Source: a virus. From it: 28,290 nt of DNA. This document shows, piece by piece, positions 1 through 5,553 of this stretch (the first letter of the stretch is position 1; every line of letters starts with the position of its first letter). Below the pieces are notes generated by a model, which saw only the letters and a program-made list of their open reading frames with translations, was not told the origin of the DNA and ran no database searches. The DNA lies in IMG/VR virus record IMGVR_UViG_3300037451_000011, positions 1 to 28,290 of that record; one strand, written 5' to 3'. The translations under genes and the position numbers were made by a program.

Positions 1-354
1 GTGTACTTCCGGCACAAGAAAAAGCCGATGTGTTTCGCGTGCGACCGCTGGGAAAATATCGAGGACAATATGCACGCGATCGCCAAAACGATCGACGCTC
101 TCCGCGTCATCGAGCGATGGGGGTACGGCCAGATGGTCGAGCAGGCATTCACGGGATTCACCGCTCTGCCCGCCCCCGAGCAGCCGTGGCAAGTACTCGG
201 ACTCAATACTAGCGCCCCTACACGAGCGCAGATCGAGGAGGCCCACCGTCGGCTGGCTATGCAGCACCATCCAGATCGAGGCGGAGATACGCAACAAATG
301 GCCAGAATCAATGCCGCTCGAGATGCACTGTACGAGCGGTTGACTTCAGTTTAG
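1..354 (+). CDS. Phage J-domain (DnaJ-like) protein, 5' end probably outside window
   Basis: The visible 117 residues end in the C-terminal half of a J domain: a WQVLGL start, a helix with AHRRLAMQ, the HPD tripeptide encoded at 268-276, then RGGD and a final helix with INAARDAL. HPD is the motif by which J proteins stimulate the ATPase of Hsp70/DnaK, so the product probably recruits host DnaK. The preceding stretch (TIDALRVIERWG, then AFTGFTALPAP) resembles the N-terminal part of J-domain proteins I know from other phages. A GTG sits at base 1, but the frame is open to the edge, so the true start is probably upstream. It lies on the opposite strand to the late operon, consistent with a different (early or replication) unit. 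The J-domain call is secure; the cellular role is inferred. Confidence 0.8.
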   Translation: MYFRHKKKPMCFACDRWENIEDNMHAIAKTIDALRVIERWGYGQMVEQAFTGFTALPAPEQPWQVLGLNTSAPTRAQIEEAHRRLAMQHHPDRGGDTQQMARINAARDALYERLTSV

Positions 355-369
355 TGCGACGGGTTAGTA

Positions 370-477
370 ATGGCCGAACGCTGTATGTGTTGTGACAAAG
401 CGGCAGAATATGCCTGCGATGCTATGTCCTGGAGCCGGACGAGAGCCCGGCCCCCGTATCGTCTACGAGAGCCTTGA
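370..477 (+). CDS. Possible 35-residue Cys-containing small protein
   Basis: An ATG at 370 opens a short frame ending in TGA at 475-477. The N-terminus reads MAERCMCCDKAAEYACDA, with four cysteines in 12 residues, followed by an Arg-rich tail. The Cys spacing and the CD-A-AxxxCDA pattern resemble the start of small phage zinc-binding proteins, but the usual second Cys/His cluster is missing, so it may be truncated. It starts 15 bases after the stop of the J-domain gene on the same strand, with a weak GGG before the ATG. It could equally be a chance frame. Confidence 0.3.
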   Translation: MAERCMCCDKAAEYACDAMSWSRTRARPPYRLREP

Positions 478-573
478 GGCCCCTAGCAATTATCAACGCA
501 CGCATCTACTACTCAGTATTGAGTTGACACGTGGGCTTGGATCTACCCAAAAACCAATAGCCTAGCCAAGCCA
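478..573. other. Convergent intergenic region with small palindrome and long-loop inverted repeat
   Basis: This is the meeting point of the plus-strand J-domain unit and the minus-strand late operon. It contains a perfect inverted repeat ACTCA-GTAT-TGAGT at 511-524, a TTGACA at 524-529 overlapping its right edge, and a 7-bp inverted repeat (GGCTTGG 534-540, CCAAGCC 566-572) with a 25-base loop. I see no GC-rich hairpin followed by a U-run on either strand, so termination here may be Rho-dependent or simply leaky. Confidence 0.4.
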
Positions 574-954
574 CTAAGCAATCGAAAAACCAGTGGGCGG
601 ACTCGGCTGAATGACTGGCTGTGGAATCGAGAACGGAATCTCAGAGGTCCACGCGCTGGTAGCCTGAGCTCCACCCAACGTGTCAGTCTGGTCCACGGCG
701 GCCCAGTAATTGCCGGGTGCAAGCGGCTTGCCGAGAACGGCCGCGATCTGCGCCGGAGTTACGCTGGTAACGCCAGCGGCGAGCTGCACCACGAACTGAT
801 AGTTACCGGCGGCATGCGTCGTATCGCCATCGAGCCTAATACCAATCGTAGCCGCCGACTCCGTCTCGCCCGTCGGCAGAGGCGTGCCCGTAATGTCGGT
901 CGTCGATAATGTGAAGGATAACCCCTTGACCAGGGGAGTAAAAGTCGTAGTCAT
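574..954 (-). CDS. Ig/fibronectin-like beta-rich protein, unknown function
   Basis: The product has 126 residues and looks like a single beta-sandwich. It begins MTTTFTPLVKGLSFTL, has alternating hydrophobic strands (NYQFVVQL, GNYWAAVDQ) and ends in a Pro-rich tail. I do not recognise the family. Such small Ig-like proteins in phages often decorate virions or bind carbohydrates, and that is the only functional hint. The ATG at 952-954 has a good Shine-Dalgarno sequence (GAGGTG four bases upstream) and overlaps the stop of the preceding gene by four bases. It is the last gene of the late operon. Confidence 0.65.
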   Translation of the reverse strand: MTTTFTPLVKGLSFTLSTTDITGTPLPTGETESAATIGIRLDGDTTHAAGNYQFVVQLAAGVTSVTPAQIAAVLGKPLAPGNYWAAVDQTDTLGGAQATSAWTSEIPFSIPQPVIQPSPPTGFSIA

Positions 955-1250
955 AAGTCACCTCTTGGTTGTAACACTGGGGGTAATACGATTGAGCCGA
1001 TAGCATGCCGGAGATTGATCGCGTGCCGCACTTCGTCGAATGTCTTCGCCATTGGCGTATTGGTCTCTCGGCAGAATTCGTGGTCGTGTATCAGATTGGA
1101 TACCAACATCCAACAGTAGTCATGGTGTCGATCGCACCAGAACCGAAGCACTAAATCAGCCGGCCCCTGGATTATCCAAGCGCTGATCTCGATACCGCGC
1201 AGAGCCTGGATCAGCTCTTTGCGCGCATTCAGCTGATTTTTGGTGGGCAC
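951..1250 (-). CDS. Hypothetical protein, 99 residues
   Basis: I do not recognise this protein. It starts at a GTG (MPTKNQLNARKELIQALRG) with no clear Shine-Dalgarno. The middle is rich in Trp, His and Cys (FWCDRHHDYCWML), followed by HDHEFCRETNTPM and a helix with FDEVRHAINLRHAIG. It has no signal peptide or obvious membrane segment. It overlaps the preceding gene by 22 bases and the following one by four, which supports translation in the same operon. The His/Cys content could mean metal binding, but no standard ligand pattern is visible. Confidence 0.5.
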   Translation of the reverse strand: MPTKNQLNARKELIQALRGIEISAWIIQGPADLVLRFWCDRHHDYCWMLVSNLIHDHEFCRETNTPMAKTFDEVRHAINLRHAIGSIVLPPVLQPRGDL

Positions 1251-1543
1251 ACGTCGTCGGCGATGACAGACTGGGCGCGCAGTATGTCGCCTCGGACGGC
1301 ATTACGGCAATGCTGAGGATTGAGCATGATAGCGTTGATGATCGGGGCAAGGATGCGGCCACGCAACTTGCCTTGGGCCTGCGCAGTGCCGGCTCGTCCG
1401 GAGAGGGTTTCGCCGGGGCGACCATTGAGGTAGGCGGATGCTAGGATATCCCAGCCTAGGGCCACCTTAAAGCACCAGGAGGAGCGGCCGGCGAGCACGA
1501 TCGGCAGGACGACTAGGACCACGAAGAGCGCCAAGCCGATCAT
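1229..1543 (-). CDS. Small membrane-anchored protein downstream of holin
   Basis: The 104-residue product has an N-terminal hydrophobic segment (about residues 2-19, LALFVVLVVLPIVLAG) and then a soluble part with WDILASAYLNGRPGETLSGR and ILAPIINAI...NPQHC. That second part matches a pattern common in small phage proteins near lysis genes (a D/E-ETLS-R motif, then a hydrophobic helix and an HC pair). Those proteins are usually annotated as hypothetical, so no function is assigned. The ATG overlaps the holin stop by four bases, so translation is probably coupled. The context suggests a lysis accessory role such as holin modulation, which is inference. Confidence 0.65.
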   Translation of the reverse strand: MIGLALFVVLVVLPIVLAGRSSWCFKVALGWDILASAYLNGRPGETLSGRAGTAQAQGKLRGRILAPIINAIMLNPQHCRNAVRGDILRAQSVIADDVCPPKIS

Positions 1544-2061
1544 TTGGCCGCCGCCGCCGCGAGCGCGCTGTCCTTTTTTGCGCTACCGAGCGAGGAGCCG
1601 AAATAGAAACTGACCACTCCGGCCCAGGCTGTGCCGAGTGAGCCGAGCATCACCAGAAGCGCATCCCCGCCCACGGCCGGCTTGCCGTTCCAGAGCATCA
1701 CGCCGAGAACACCAAAAAATCCGATGGTGATCGCATAGGCGAGGATCGCCGGCGTGCCATCCTTCAACGCCACCTCGCGCGCTCGGGCGTTCGCGATGTC
1801 ATCGTAGATGAGCTTGTCGTCCTGGATCCCGAGCGTGCTCATCTGGACCTGGAAGTCCTGCTCGGCCTTCTTGATGGATGACAATTGATCTGGAGTGGCC
1901 GCCACGAGCGCTGCTGAGGTGGCTTGGTCATCGGTCGGAGGCGTGCCCAGGATCGCAGAGAGCGCGGTCGCTGCGAGGCCTCCGAAGGGGCCAAGGGTCG
2001 CCCTAGCGATCGTCGGCGCCACGGTCTGCAGAACATGCAGCGCGTCTTTTGCCAAATTCAT
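1540..2061 (-). CDS. Holin of the 3-TM gene-transfer-agent type
   Basis: The product of about 173 residues has an amphipathic N-terminal part (APTIARATLGPFGGLAATALS), a central charged helix containing DDKLIYDDIANARAREV, and two strong membrane segments near residues 105-124 and 132-153. It ends with a YFGSSLGSAKKDSA motif. This arrangement is that of the holin superfamily named for gene-transfer-agent release, which makes inner-membrane holes that let the endolysin out. The start at 2059-2061 is chosen because AGGGGG lies nine bases upstream; the frame is open further, to 2100. It follows the endolysin gene and is followed by a coupled small membrane gene, forming a lysis cassette. Confidence 0.85.
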   Translation of the reverse strand: MNLAKDALHVLQTVAPTIARATLGPFGGLAATALSAILGTPPTDDQATSAALVAATPDQLSSIKKAEQDFQVQMSTLGIQDDKLIYDDIANARAREVALKDGTPAILAYAITIGFFGVLGVMLWNGKPAVGGDALLVMLGSLGTAWAGVVSFYFGSSLGSAKKDSALAAAAAK

Positions 2062-2105
2062 GCGCGTGTACCCCCTGAGGTGAGATGTAGCCAGGAACAC
2101 AGTAA

Positions 2106-2537
2106 CTATGTCAGGAATAGAGCTTTCTCCAACTGGCGCCGACGCTCCAGTCCCGCATTCTCAATCCCCCTCACCTCATCCCATTTCTGAAACTGCTCCG
2201 CAGCCGACGTCGTGTCGTCCGCATTGAGGAATTTCAGCAGCGTCGATCCGCCTAGGCCTCGCGCTCCGGTGCCGACGTTGAAACAGAAGATCACGAGCGC
2301 GTCGAATTGCGTTTGCGTAAGCGGCACGTGTACGAGGAGCCCAACGGCCTGCTCAAACCGTTGCAGATCCTGCCGTAGCCATTCCTTGGCCTGCTCCATC
2401 GTGCAGGTCATCCCCTGGTGCACGTCCCCGGTATGACCGTATCCGATCGTCCAGACGCCTCCAGAGTCGAGGTATGCATGCGCCTCGAAGGTCTCGGCGA
2501 AACAGAGTATGGCGAGACCGAGGGGTGAGAGTTTCAC
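2106..2537 (-). CDS. Endolysin, GH24 muramidase (T4/P22-type lysozyme)
   Basis: The 143-residue protein cuts the glycan strands of peptidoglycan at the end of infection. The GH24 catalytic triad is visible with its classic spacing: Glu15, eight residues, Asp24, five residues, Thr30, within ETFEAHAYLDSGG and TIGYGHT. Downstream elements also fit the family: a QFDALVIFCFNVG helix, GSTLLKFLN and GLERRRQLEKALF near the end. The start is a GTG at 2535-2537 preceded by GGAGGG at eight bases. The N-terminus is only weakly hydrophobic and lacks a clear signal-arrest-release segment, so export through the adjacent holin is likely. Length is normal for a single-domain phage lysozyme. Confidence 0.93.
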   Translation of the reverse strand: MKLSPLGLAILCFAETFEAHAYLDSGGVWTIGYGHTGDVHQGMTCTMEQAKEWLRQDLQRFEQAVGLLVHVPLTQTQFDALVIFCFNVGTGARGLGGSTLLKFLNADDTTSAAEQFQKWDEVRGIENAGLERRRQLEKALFLT

Positions 2538-2604
2538 GCGTCATACCCTCCGCGCCCATTGTCCTGGTGCACGATTACGTGAGTTGGCCCGAACACTCCC
2601 CACT

Positions 2605-2883
2605 TCATAGTTTTTTGGCCCTCTCTTCGAGTATCTCAGTGATCGCCACCCGCTTCTCGAGCGTATCGATGACTTTTGCCTGCGCATGGAACGCGCCGCG
2701 GATCCCGGTGTCGTGCGTCCCAATATCCTGCTTACACCGCTCCATGTCCTTATCGACAGCTGTCACTTGCCGGCTAAGGGATGCGAGCTGATCACTCACC
2801 GCGTAGAGCCGAGTGGCGATGAATCCCAATATCATGGTCTCTATGGAGACGATGATCCCTAGGCCCCACATCAGGGCCTCCAT
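2605..2883 (-). CDS. Small membrane protein with coiled coil, possible spanin or lysis accessory
   Basis: The 92-residue product has one N-terminal membrane segment (about residues 4-25, LMWGLGIIVSIETMILGFIATRL) followed by a long helical region with heptad-like spacing (SDQLASLSRQVTAVDKDMERC, then VIDTLEKRVAITEILEERAKKL). An N-terminal TM followed by a periplasmic coiled coil is the layout of inner-membrane spanins, which help disrupt the outer membrane. Its place just before the endolysin fits a lysis role, but similar small proteins also occur as unassigned virion or membrane genes. The Shine-Dalgarno AAGGA lies seven bases before the ATG. The gene call is good; the function is inferred. 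Confidence 0.7.
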   Translation of the reverse strand: MEALMWGLGIIVSIETMILGFIATRLYAVSDQLASLSRQVTAVDKDMERCKQDIGTHDTGIRGAFHAQAKVIDTLEKRVAITEILEERAKKL

Positions 2884-2886
2884 GGG

Positions 2887-3102
2887 TCAATCCTTAGGTC
2901 TAGGTCTGGTAGCCTCGACGATGAGACGACCGAGGAACTCGAGGTCGTCCTGGTCACCCTTGATCGAGCCTTTGACAGAGATCTGCTCTATGCGGTCTCG
3001 AGCTCCGGAATTGGTGGGGTAGAAACACGAATTCATCACGACCGGAATCAGGATCGCGATTTTCTCATGTATGGACTGTTGTATTACGCCGCCGGCGCCC
3101 AT
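2887..3102 (-). CDS. Hypothetical small protein, 71 residues
   Basis: I do not recognise the family. The protein reads MGAGGVIQQSIHEKIAILIP, has a short hydrophobic patch (IAILIPVVM) and a charged C-terminus ending ATRPRPKD. The frame is open upstream to 3213, but the ATG at 3100-3102 is chosen because AGGA lies six bases before it and it starts immediately after the stop of the preceding gene. It sits among small membrane genes upstream of the endolysin. Nothing supports a specific function. Confidence 0.6.
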   Translation of the reverse strand: MGAGGVIQQSIHEKIAILIPVVMNSCFYPTNSGARDRIEQISVKGSIKGDQDDLEFLGRLIVEATRPRPKD

Positions 3103-3103
3103 G

Positions 3104-3391
3104 TCATTTCCTTTCAGAGGGTTTAGTCTGTTTGAACGATTCAGCGTCAGGATTGCCCTGCGGACCACGCGTGTAGTCTCCTGGTAGTACGAGCCCGGCC
3201 CGGTGCGCGACAACCGTCCAGTCGTCGAGCTTCAGTTCGGTCATTCTATATTGCCGGTCGAGGCTTTCGAACGCTCTCTCCATTTGCGCCCGCTCGGCGA
3301 TATCCAGACCCATCACGACGCCACAGGCACCGATCACGACGGCCAGGATGATGATCACGAGCAAGGTGGCGCCCTCGAAGCCGAAGCGCAC
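3104..3391 (-). CDS. Small membrane or lipoprotein-like protein upstream of lysis genes
   Basis: With the GTG at 3389-3391 as start, the product has 95 residues: a short N-terminus (MRFGFEGA), a strong hydrophobic stretch (TLLVIIILAVVIGACGVVMG), then a charged helical domain. The sequence VVIGAC resembles a lipobox with Cys at residue 23, so an outer-membrane lipoprotein is possible; a plain TM anchor is equally compatible. The frame extends upstream to an ATG at 3679, inside the preceding gene. That ATG has AAAGG eight bases before it, but the extra 96 residues are Gly/Arg/Asp-rich and look like an out-of-frame shadow. The context suggests a lysis or spanin-like role, which is inference. Confidence 0.55.
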   Translation of the reverse strand: MRFGFEGATLLVIIILAVVIGACGVVMGLDIAERAQMERAFESLDRQYRMTELKLDDWTVVAHRAGLVLPGDYTRGPQGNPDAESFKQTKPSERK

Positions 3392-3459
3392 GTTGTTGAC
3401 GTTCGTGAGGCCGCCCTGAGCTCCGCTGACCGTCGTGCAGTTCTCCGGATGGACCTGAG

Positions 3460-3909
3460 TTAGTGGAACACCTTGGCTTCGAGGCGGGACGTTCGCTCCT
3501 CCTCGGCCCGCATCCTCTGCAGCATCGCCTCCTTGTCTTGCTGTCTCGCCCCCTCGCTGTCGATCTGCCTCGTCTCGATCGACGATAGACGCGAGTTCAC
3601 CAATGACTGCTCCCAGATGACTCCGGCAATCCCCAAAGGGATCAGGCCCGCGACGATGGTCAGGATCCACTTTTGCCATGATGGGGGCCTTTCGTAGTAC
3701 GAGCCGATATGGAGGGCGGTACGAGGTGCGTAATCCGGATCGGGTCCCCGTTCCCGGTGGTCACGCATCTCATTGCTGTGGCGTTCAAAGATGCCGCAGG
3801 CTTTCCAGAGGATCGTCGCGGCCTGGTCCAGCAGGGATTTGTGTTCGGGATGTTGAGCCGGAACCGACACAGGTCGAGAAAGGTCGCTGAAGATCGTCTG
3901 CGCGCTCAT
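3460..3909 (-). CDS. Single-pass membrane protein with coiled-coil C-terminus
   Basis: The 149-residue product has a soluble N-terminal region of about 80 residues, one membrane segment (residues 81-99, WILTIVAGLIPLGIAGVIW), and a charged helical C-terminus (NSRLSSIETRQIDSEGARQQ, ending EERTSRLEAKVFH) typical of a coiled coil. I cannot assign a family. Proteins of this shape occur in phage lysis modules (inner-membrane spanin-like) and in host-membrane-modifying cargo. It is the first gene after the fibre genes, separated by a 69-base gap. AGGAG lies four bases before the ATG. Confidence 0.65.
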   Translation of the reverse strand: MSAQTIFSDLSRPVSVPAQHPEHKSLLDQAATILWKACGIFERHSNEMRDHRERGPDPDYAPRTALHIGSYYERPPSWQKWILTIVAGLIPLGIAGVIWEQSLVNSRLSSIETRQIDSEGARQQDKEAMLQRMRAEEERTSRLEAKVFH

Positions 3910-3978
3910 GAGACTCCTGGGCGGGCCCGTCTGGACTGCGCGACAGCGTAATATAGCGTGAGCTTGAGGTCTACCGAG
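3910..3978 (-). promoter_or_regulatory. Gap between fibre and lysis region with a possible sigma70-like -10 box
   Basis: One of the few untranslated gaps in the minus-strand operon. Read on the minus strand it contains TATATT (plus-strand positions 3950-3955) in a locally AT-rich patch, about 40 bases before the first lysis-side start codon. No good TTGACA-like -35 box is seen at the correct distance. Nearer the start codon there is a GC-rich palindromic patch (CGGGCCCG). It may be a weak promoter letting the lysis genes be expressed separately, or just a spacer. Confidence 0.25.
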
Positions 3979-4605
3979 CTATGTATATCGGAATATTACG
4001 AGCCCATCGTGACCTGCAGTCGGGTTTATGTTGGGCGACGACGAGCCGCCCATTCCACCATTGGCTCCAGTGCCATTGATGCCGACCGTCCCAGACGCTC
4101 CGGGCCCACCGGCTTGCCCTGGACCGCTCCCTGCGGTACCTGTTCCGCCTGTCGTATTGGCGGCAGTGCCACCGCTCGCCGATCCGCCGGCGCCTCCCGC
4201 GCCTCCGGAATTCACGCTGGCCACGCCACCTAATCCACCGGTCCCGCTCATGGTGGTAATGCTGAACGTGCCGCTGCTGACTGACGAGGCGCCCCCATTA
4301 CCTCCATTGGTGGGGGATCCGCTGTTTACGCCAGCTGCCCCAGCCGCCCCGATCACCACATTGATTGTCTTACCGCCGCTTCCCACCACGGAAATTGACG
4401 TGCGATTGTACCCCCCTGCGCCACCTCCGCCGCCGCCGCCCGTACTCGTTCCGCCGCCTCCTCCCGCGGCGTCCCATCTCTCGACGACTAAGTTAGATGC
4501 GTTCCCCGGAATCGTCTCTGTAAATGATCCAGCGGTGTTGAATGTATGGGTGACGGCTATGAATGTGCTCTTTGCTCCTAGCAGGACATTAAGAATTCCG
4601 GTCAT
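3979..4605 (-). CDS. Glycine-rich fibre or adhesin-like protein
   Basis: The 208-residue protein begins with a short beta-rich region (AVTHTFNTAGSFTETIP, then NLVVERWDAAGGGGG). The rest is dominated by Gly-rich runs punctuated by Ser/Thr/Asn and ends in DGLVIFRYT. This design, a strand followed by polyglycine stretches, is seen in phage fibre-tip proteins. In gp38-type adhesins, glycine-rich segments pack as polyglycine-II helices and carry host-specificity loops. It follows the fibre gene directly with an ATGA overlap, so it is probably a receptor-binding tip or fibre accessory. Virion assignment is from context and composition; the exact attachment is unknown. Confidence 0.65.
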   Translation of the reverse strand: MTGILNVLLGAKSTFIAVTHTFNTAGSFTETIPGNASNLVVERWDAAGGGGGTSTGGGGGGGAGGYNRTSISVVGSGGKTINVVIGAAGAAGVNSGSPTNGGNGGASSVSSGTFSITTMSGTGGLGGVASVNSGGAGGAGGSASGGTAANTTGGTGTAGSGPGQAGGPGASGTVGINGTGANGGMGGSSSPNINPTAGHDGLVIFRYT

Positions 4606-5546
4606 GTCAGGCCGGCACCGGATATGATGGCAGTGTTTGAGAGTTGAAAAATGATCGTTGCCAAACCTATGCTACTCAGAGTTCTATTTCCTGAAGTGAC
4701 GCCATTTCCAGCCCAATATAGATTGACGCCAGTTCCCTGAACGATGGTGTAGGTATTAGTGCCGTTGCTGGCAAGCACGCTCACAATATCACCAGCTGAA
4801 AAAATTCCATTGGGAACCGTCAAAGTCTGTCCAGTAGATCCATTCAAAACTACAGTCTTTCCTCTGTCAGACAACTGTAGTGTGTAGTTAGACGATTGAG
4901 TATTTGTGGGTGTTCCACGCCATCCAACATCCTGTAGAGTCCCTCCTTGATCGATAGCCTGTGTTAGTCCATCACCCCGAACCTGAAAATACTCCGTACC
5001 TCCTGAAGAATTAAACACATTGAAAGCCACATCCGCAGAGGTGGTGCCTGCCAATACAGTGGCGCCAATGGACTGCCCGGATGTACCAGATCCTTGGAAA
5101 ACCGCAGCCGGCGAGTTGGCATGACCATTGACCGTCAGGGCAAATCCAGAGGTCGGGACGGGAATATTGACAGTTCCAGTGCCACTGATTGTTAGACGCG
5201 TAGAACCACCCGTCGCGAAGGAAATCTGCTGTGCGGTAGATAAAGTGAATGCGACTCCTGTCGCATCCGCTACGGAGAATGTCAGCGCTGGATTGTTTGA
5301 TCCGCCAGTCCTCCCCCATAGCGTAATATTGCCATCCGTCGCGCGAGTCAGATTGAGCTGCTGCTTCCAATTGAGGGTAGCATTGGGGATGTTCTGGCTA
5401 TCGATCGTGAGACAATTCTGGATACCTGCCGCGAAGTCATTATCCTCAAGATCGAACTTGGTGGAAGAGATGGGGAGACCGGAGTTGGCATCGTTGCCCC
5501 AGCTTGCATATCCTCTTGTGTATGTTCCACTACCGTTCCAGGGCAC
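4602..5546 (-). CDS. Tail fibre protein
   Basis: The 314-residue product starts with the N-terminal pattern widespread in podoviral fibres: MPWNGSGTYTRGYASWGND, then FDLEDNDFAAGIQNCLTIDS. This part probably attaches to the tail. The middle and C-terminal parts are Ser/Thr/Gly-rich beta repeats (VFNSSGGTEYFQVRGDG; TNTYTIVQGTG), ending in a beta-rich knob with LATIIFQLSNTAIISG. It should contact the host receptor. The start is a GTG at 5544-5546 with AGGTGA three bases upstream. Parts of the gene (roughly 4640-5000) look clearly more AT-rich than neighbouring genes, as is common in receptor-binding genes exchanged between phages. No enzyme motif is visible. Confidence 0.75.
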   Translation of the reverse strand: MPWNGSGTYTRGYASWGNDANSGLPISSTKFDLEDNDFAAGIQNCLTIDSQNIPNATLNWKQQLNLTRATDGNITLWGRTGGSNNPALTFSVADATGVAFTLSTAQQISFATGGSTRLTISGTGTVNIPVPTSGFALTVNGHANSPAAVFQGSGTSGQSIGATVLAGTTSADVAFNVFNSSGGTEYFQVRGDGLTQAIDQGGTLQDVGWRGTPTNTQSSNYTLQLSDRGKTVVLNGSTGQTLTVPNGIFSAGDIVSVLASNGTNTYTIVQGTGVNLYWAGNGVTSGNRTLSSIGLATIIFQLSNTAIISGAGLT

Positions 5547-5553
5547 GAGTCAC

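Noticed and set aside
434-451. GCCGG/CCGGC hairpin as an intrinsic terminator
   Set aside because: Stem of only five pairs with no following U-run on either strand, and it lies inside the possible small gene.
524-557. TTGACA as a plus-strand promoter
   Set aside because: No -10 box at 16-18 bases (the sequence there is CCAAAA), and it would point into the antisense of the late operon.
2353-2559. Alternative frame starting at the ATG just before the endolysin GTG
   Set aside because: It shares the ribosome-binding site but encodes a sequence with no family features, while the GTG frame gives a complete GH24 enzyme.
3392-3679. N-terminal extension of the small membrane gene to the ATG at 3679
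   Set aside because: The ATG has a fair Shine-Dalgarno, but the added residues look like a Gly/Arg/Asp shadow of the gene at 3460-3909. Left as an open alternative rather than the main call.
4028-4627. Long Pro-rich plus-strand frame (199 codons)
   Set aside because: It is the antisense of the glycine-rich gene at 3979-4605: GGN glycine codons read as proline on the other strand, which removes stops. No independent start signal or family.
4602-5546. Diversity-generating retroelement acting on the fibre
   Set aside because: No reverse transcriptase, template repeat or lectin-type variable end was seen anywhere in the window.
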